Positions 14,396-15,413 of a stretch of 15,413 nucleotides of DNA are shown one piece after another. The stretch's first letter is position 1. Each line of letters begins with the position of its first letter. Both the position numbers and the translations under genes were made by a program. The notes beneath the pieces were generated by a model. The model did no database searches, was not told where the DNA came from, and saw only the letters and a program-made list of their open reading frames with translations. Origin of the DNA: Deltaproteobacteria bacterium (lineage in GTDB: Bacteria; Desulfobacterota; DSM-4660; Desulfatiglandales; B25-G16); NCBI GenBank assembly GCA_018400255.1, contig JAGYMO010000308.1, forward strand, positions 1 to 15,413, in the 5' to 3' direction.

Positions 14396-15413
14396 ATGAT
14401 TAAAAATAAAAAAACCATTGCGGTAGCCCTTAGTGGAGGTATTGACAGCTCATGTGCCGCAATTATCCTCCGGGAACAGGGATGGAATCCCATAGGGATT
14501 CATCTTATCTTACCCGTAGATAATAGAGAACAAAAAATGAGCAGGGTACAATCACTTGCAGAACAATTGAATATCGACCTGCATTTTTTAGATGTCAGGG
14601 ATTCTTTCAAAAAAAATGTCATTGATTATTTTTATAACTCTTATAACCGAGGGCTTACGCCTAACCCCTGTGTTGTTTGTAATTATAAGATAAAATTTGA
14701 AGAAATAATTGGGTGGATGGACCAATCAGGCATTGATTATCTGGCCACAGGTCACTATGCAAGATTAATAAAGGGTGAAGATGAAAGATATGTTGAATTA
14801 ATAAGGGCTAAAGATGATCAAAAGGATCAAACATATTTTTTGCATAGGGTAAAAAAAGCCCATTTATTTAGATCTTTATTCCCGTTGGGTTATATGAAAA
14901 AGGCAGAAATATATAACTATGCTAAGGAAAGGGGATTGACCGAGCATGTCCATAAGGAAAGCCAAGAGGTATGCTTTATTCCAGGTAATGATTACAGGTC
15001 TTACTTTAAGAATCGCAAAGAAAGCCGAATATTCTCACATGGAAATATAATAGACCTTGAAGGAAATATGCTGGGGGTTCACCCAGGCACGTATGCCTAT
15101 ACAATAGGACAAAGGCATGGCCTTGGGATATCTTTGCCATACCCTCTTTATGTATATCAAATTAAACCTGAGACCAATGAAGTTGTTGTGGCAAAAAAGA
15201 AAGACCTATTTGCAAGAGAACTCATAGCAAAGGATTTCTTATGGATTAAAGAGCCGTTGGATGAAAAGAAATACAGGGTAAAGGCACGAATAAGATATAG
15301 GCATAACCCGGCCTTAGGTACACTTACCATCCTTGAGAAGGACCTTGTTCATTTTAAATTTGATTATCCTCAATGGGCCATAACACCTGGTCAGGCCGTT
15401 GTATGTTATGAGG
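14396..15413 (+). CDS. mnmA: tRNA-specific 2-thiouridylase MnmA, 3' end beyond window
   Basis: Activates U34 of tRNA-Lys, -Glu and -Gln with ATP and replaces its 2-oxygen with sulfur. The frame is open from ATG 14396 to the window edge (339 residues) and, judged by ITPGQAVVCYE at the edge, lacks only the last few residues. Visible: PP-loop SGGIDSS (13-19); TPNPCVVCN (88-96), where Cys95 matches the E. coli catalytic Cys102; ATGHYARL (117-124); DQTYFLH (144-150); SQEVCFIP (189-196) with Cys193 matching E. coli Cys199; YTIGQRHGLG (235-244). The region after the PP-loop is shorter than in E. coli. Cys92 replaces the E. coli Asp99, giving a Cys-x-x-Cys. AAGAG touches the start codon directly, so the ribosome site is poor and coupling or non-Shine-Dalgarno initiation is likely. 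Family assignment is secure. Confidence 0.95.
   Translation, partial: MIKNKKTIAVALSGGIDSSCAAIILREQGWNPIGIHLILPVDNREQKMSRVQSLAEQLNIDLHFLDVRDSFKKNVIDYFYNSYNRGLTPNPCVVCNYKIKFEEIIGWMDQSGIDYLATGHYARLIKGEDERYVELIRAKDDQKDQTYFLHRVKKAHLFRSLFPLGYMKKAEIYNYAKERGLTEHVHKESQEVCFIPGNDYRSYFKNRKESRIFSHGNIIDLEGNMLGVHPGTYAYTIGQRHGLGISLPYPLYVYQIKPETNEVVVAKKKDLFARELIAKDFLWIKEPLDEKKYRVKARIRYRHNPALGTLTILEKDLVHFKFDYPQWAITPGQAVVCYE

Overview
The window reads as ordinary chromosomal DNA of an AT-rich anaerobic bacterium, most likely of the Desulfobacterota (former Deltaproteobacteria) type. That assignment is inference. It rests on a C4 DksA, a LarC, a short MnmA with a Cys-x-x-Cys active site, an NIL-domain ferredoxin next to a class I/II aminotransferase, and a long adenylate cyclase beside a squalene/phytoene synthase. 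No single sequence proves the taxon. I see no transposase, integrase, phage gene or CRISPR array.

Layout. (1) 60-1322 (+): glgC, ADP-glucose pyrophosphorylase. It converges on a four-gene minus-strand cluster across a short, more GC-rich spacer that holds a hairpin. (2) 4442 down to 1440 (-): rpoZ, dnaJ, dksA, larC, closely packed (gaps 2, 31 and 15 nt). (3) 4443-5149: a very AT-rich divergent intergenic region (about 25% GC by hand count) with candidate promoters facing both ways. (4) 5150-9030 (+): comM/yifB AAA+ ATPase, overlapping by one base a class A penicillin-binding protein (PBP1A type). (5) 12038 down to 9139 (-): a class III adenylate cyclase with a large unassigned N-terminal region, then a squalene/phytoene synthase. 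(6) 12129-12205 (+): tRNA-Pro(GGG), divergent from the cyclase, with a hairpin-plus-T-run behind it. (7) 12544-14161 (+): an aminotransferase and an NIL/2x[4Fe-4S] ferredoxin. (8) 14396 to the window end (+): mnmA, open at the right edge, with a possible leader peptide in front.

How the genes fit together. rpoZ and dksA encode the two RNA polymerase partners that form ppGpp sites 1 and 2 in E. coli, and the ppGpp-contacting residues of both look conserved here, so this operon looks like a transcription/stress-response unit with a chaperone (DnaJ) and a nickel-pincer cofactor gene (LarC) attached. The aminotransferase, NIL-ferredoxin and MnmA may form a sulfur/amino-acid neighbourhood; MnmA has three cysteines placed as expected for an iron-sulfur form of the enzyme. 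The cyclase and squalene synthase sit head-to-tail 41 nt apart and may be co-transcribed.

The best candidates for something under-described are the N-terminal roughly 310 residues of the cyclase, the three-cysteine MnmA next to the NIL-ferredoxin, and the Cys/Leu-rich 20-codon reading frame before mnmA. No wholly new multi-gene system is evident.
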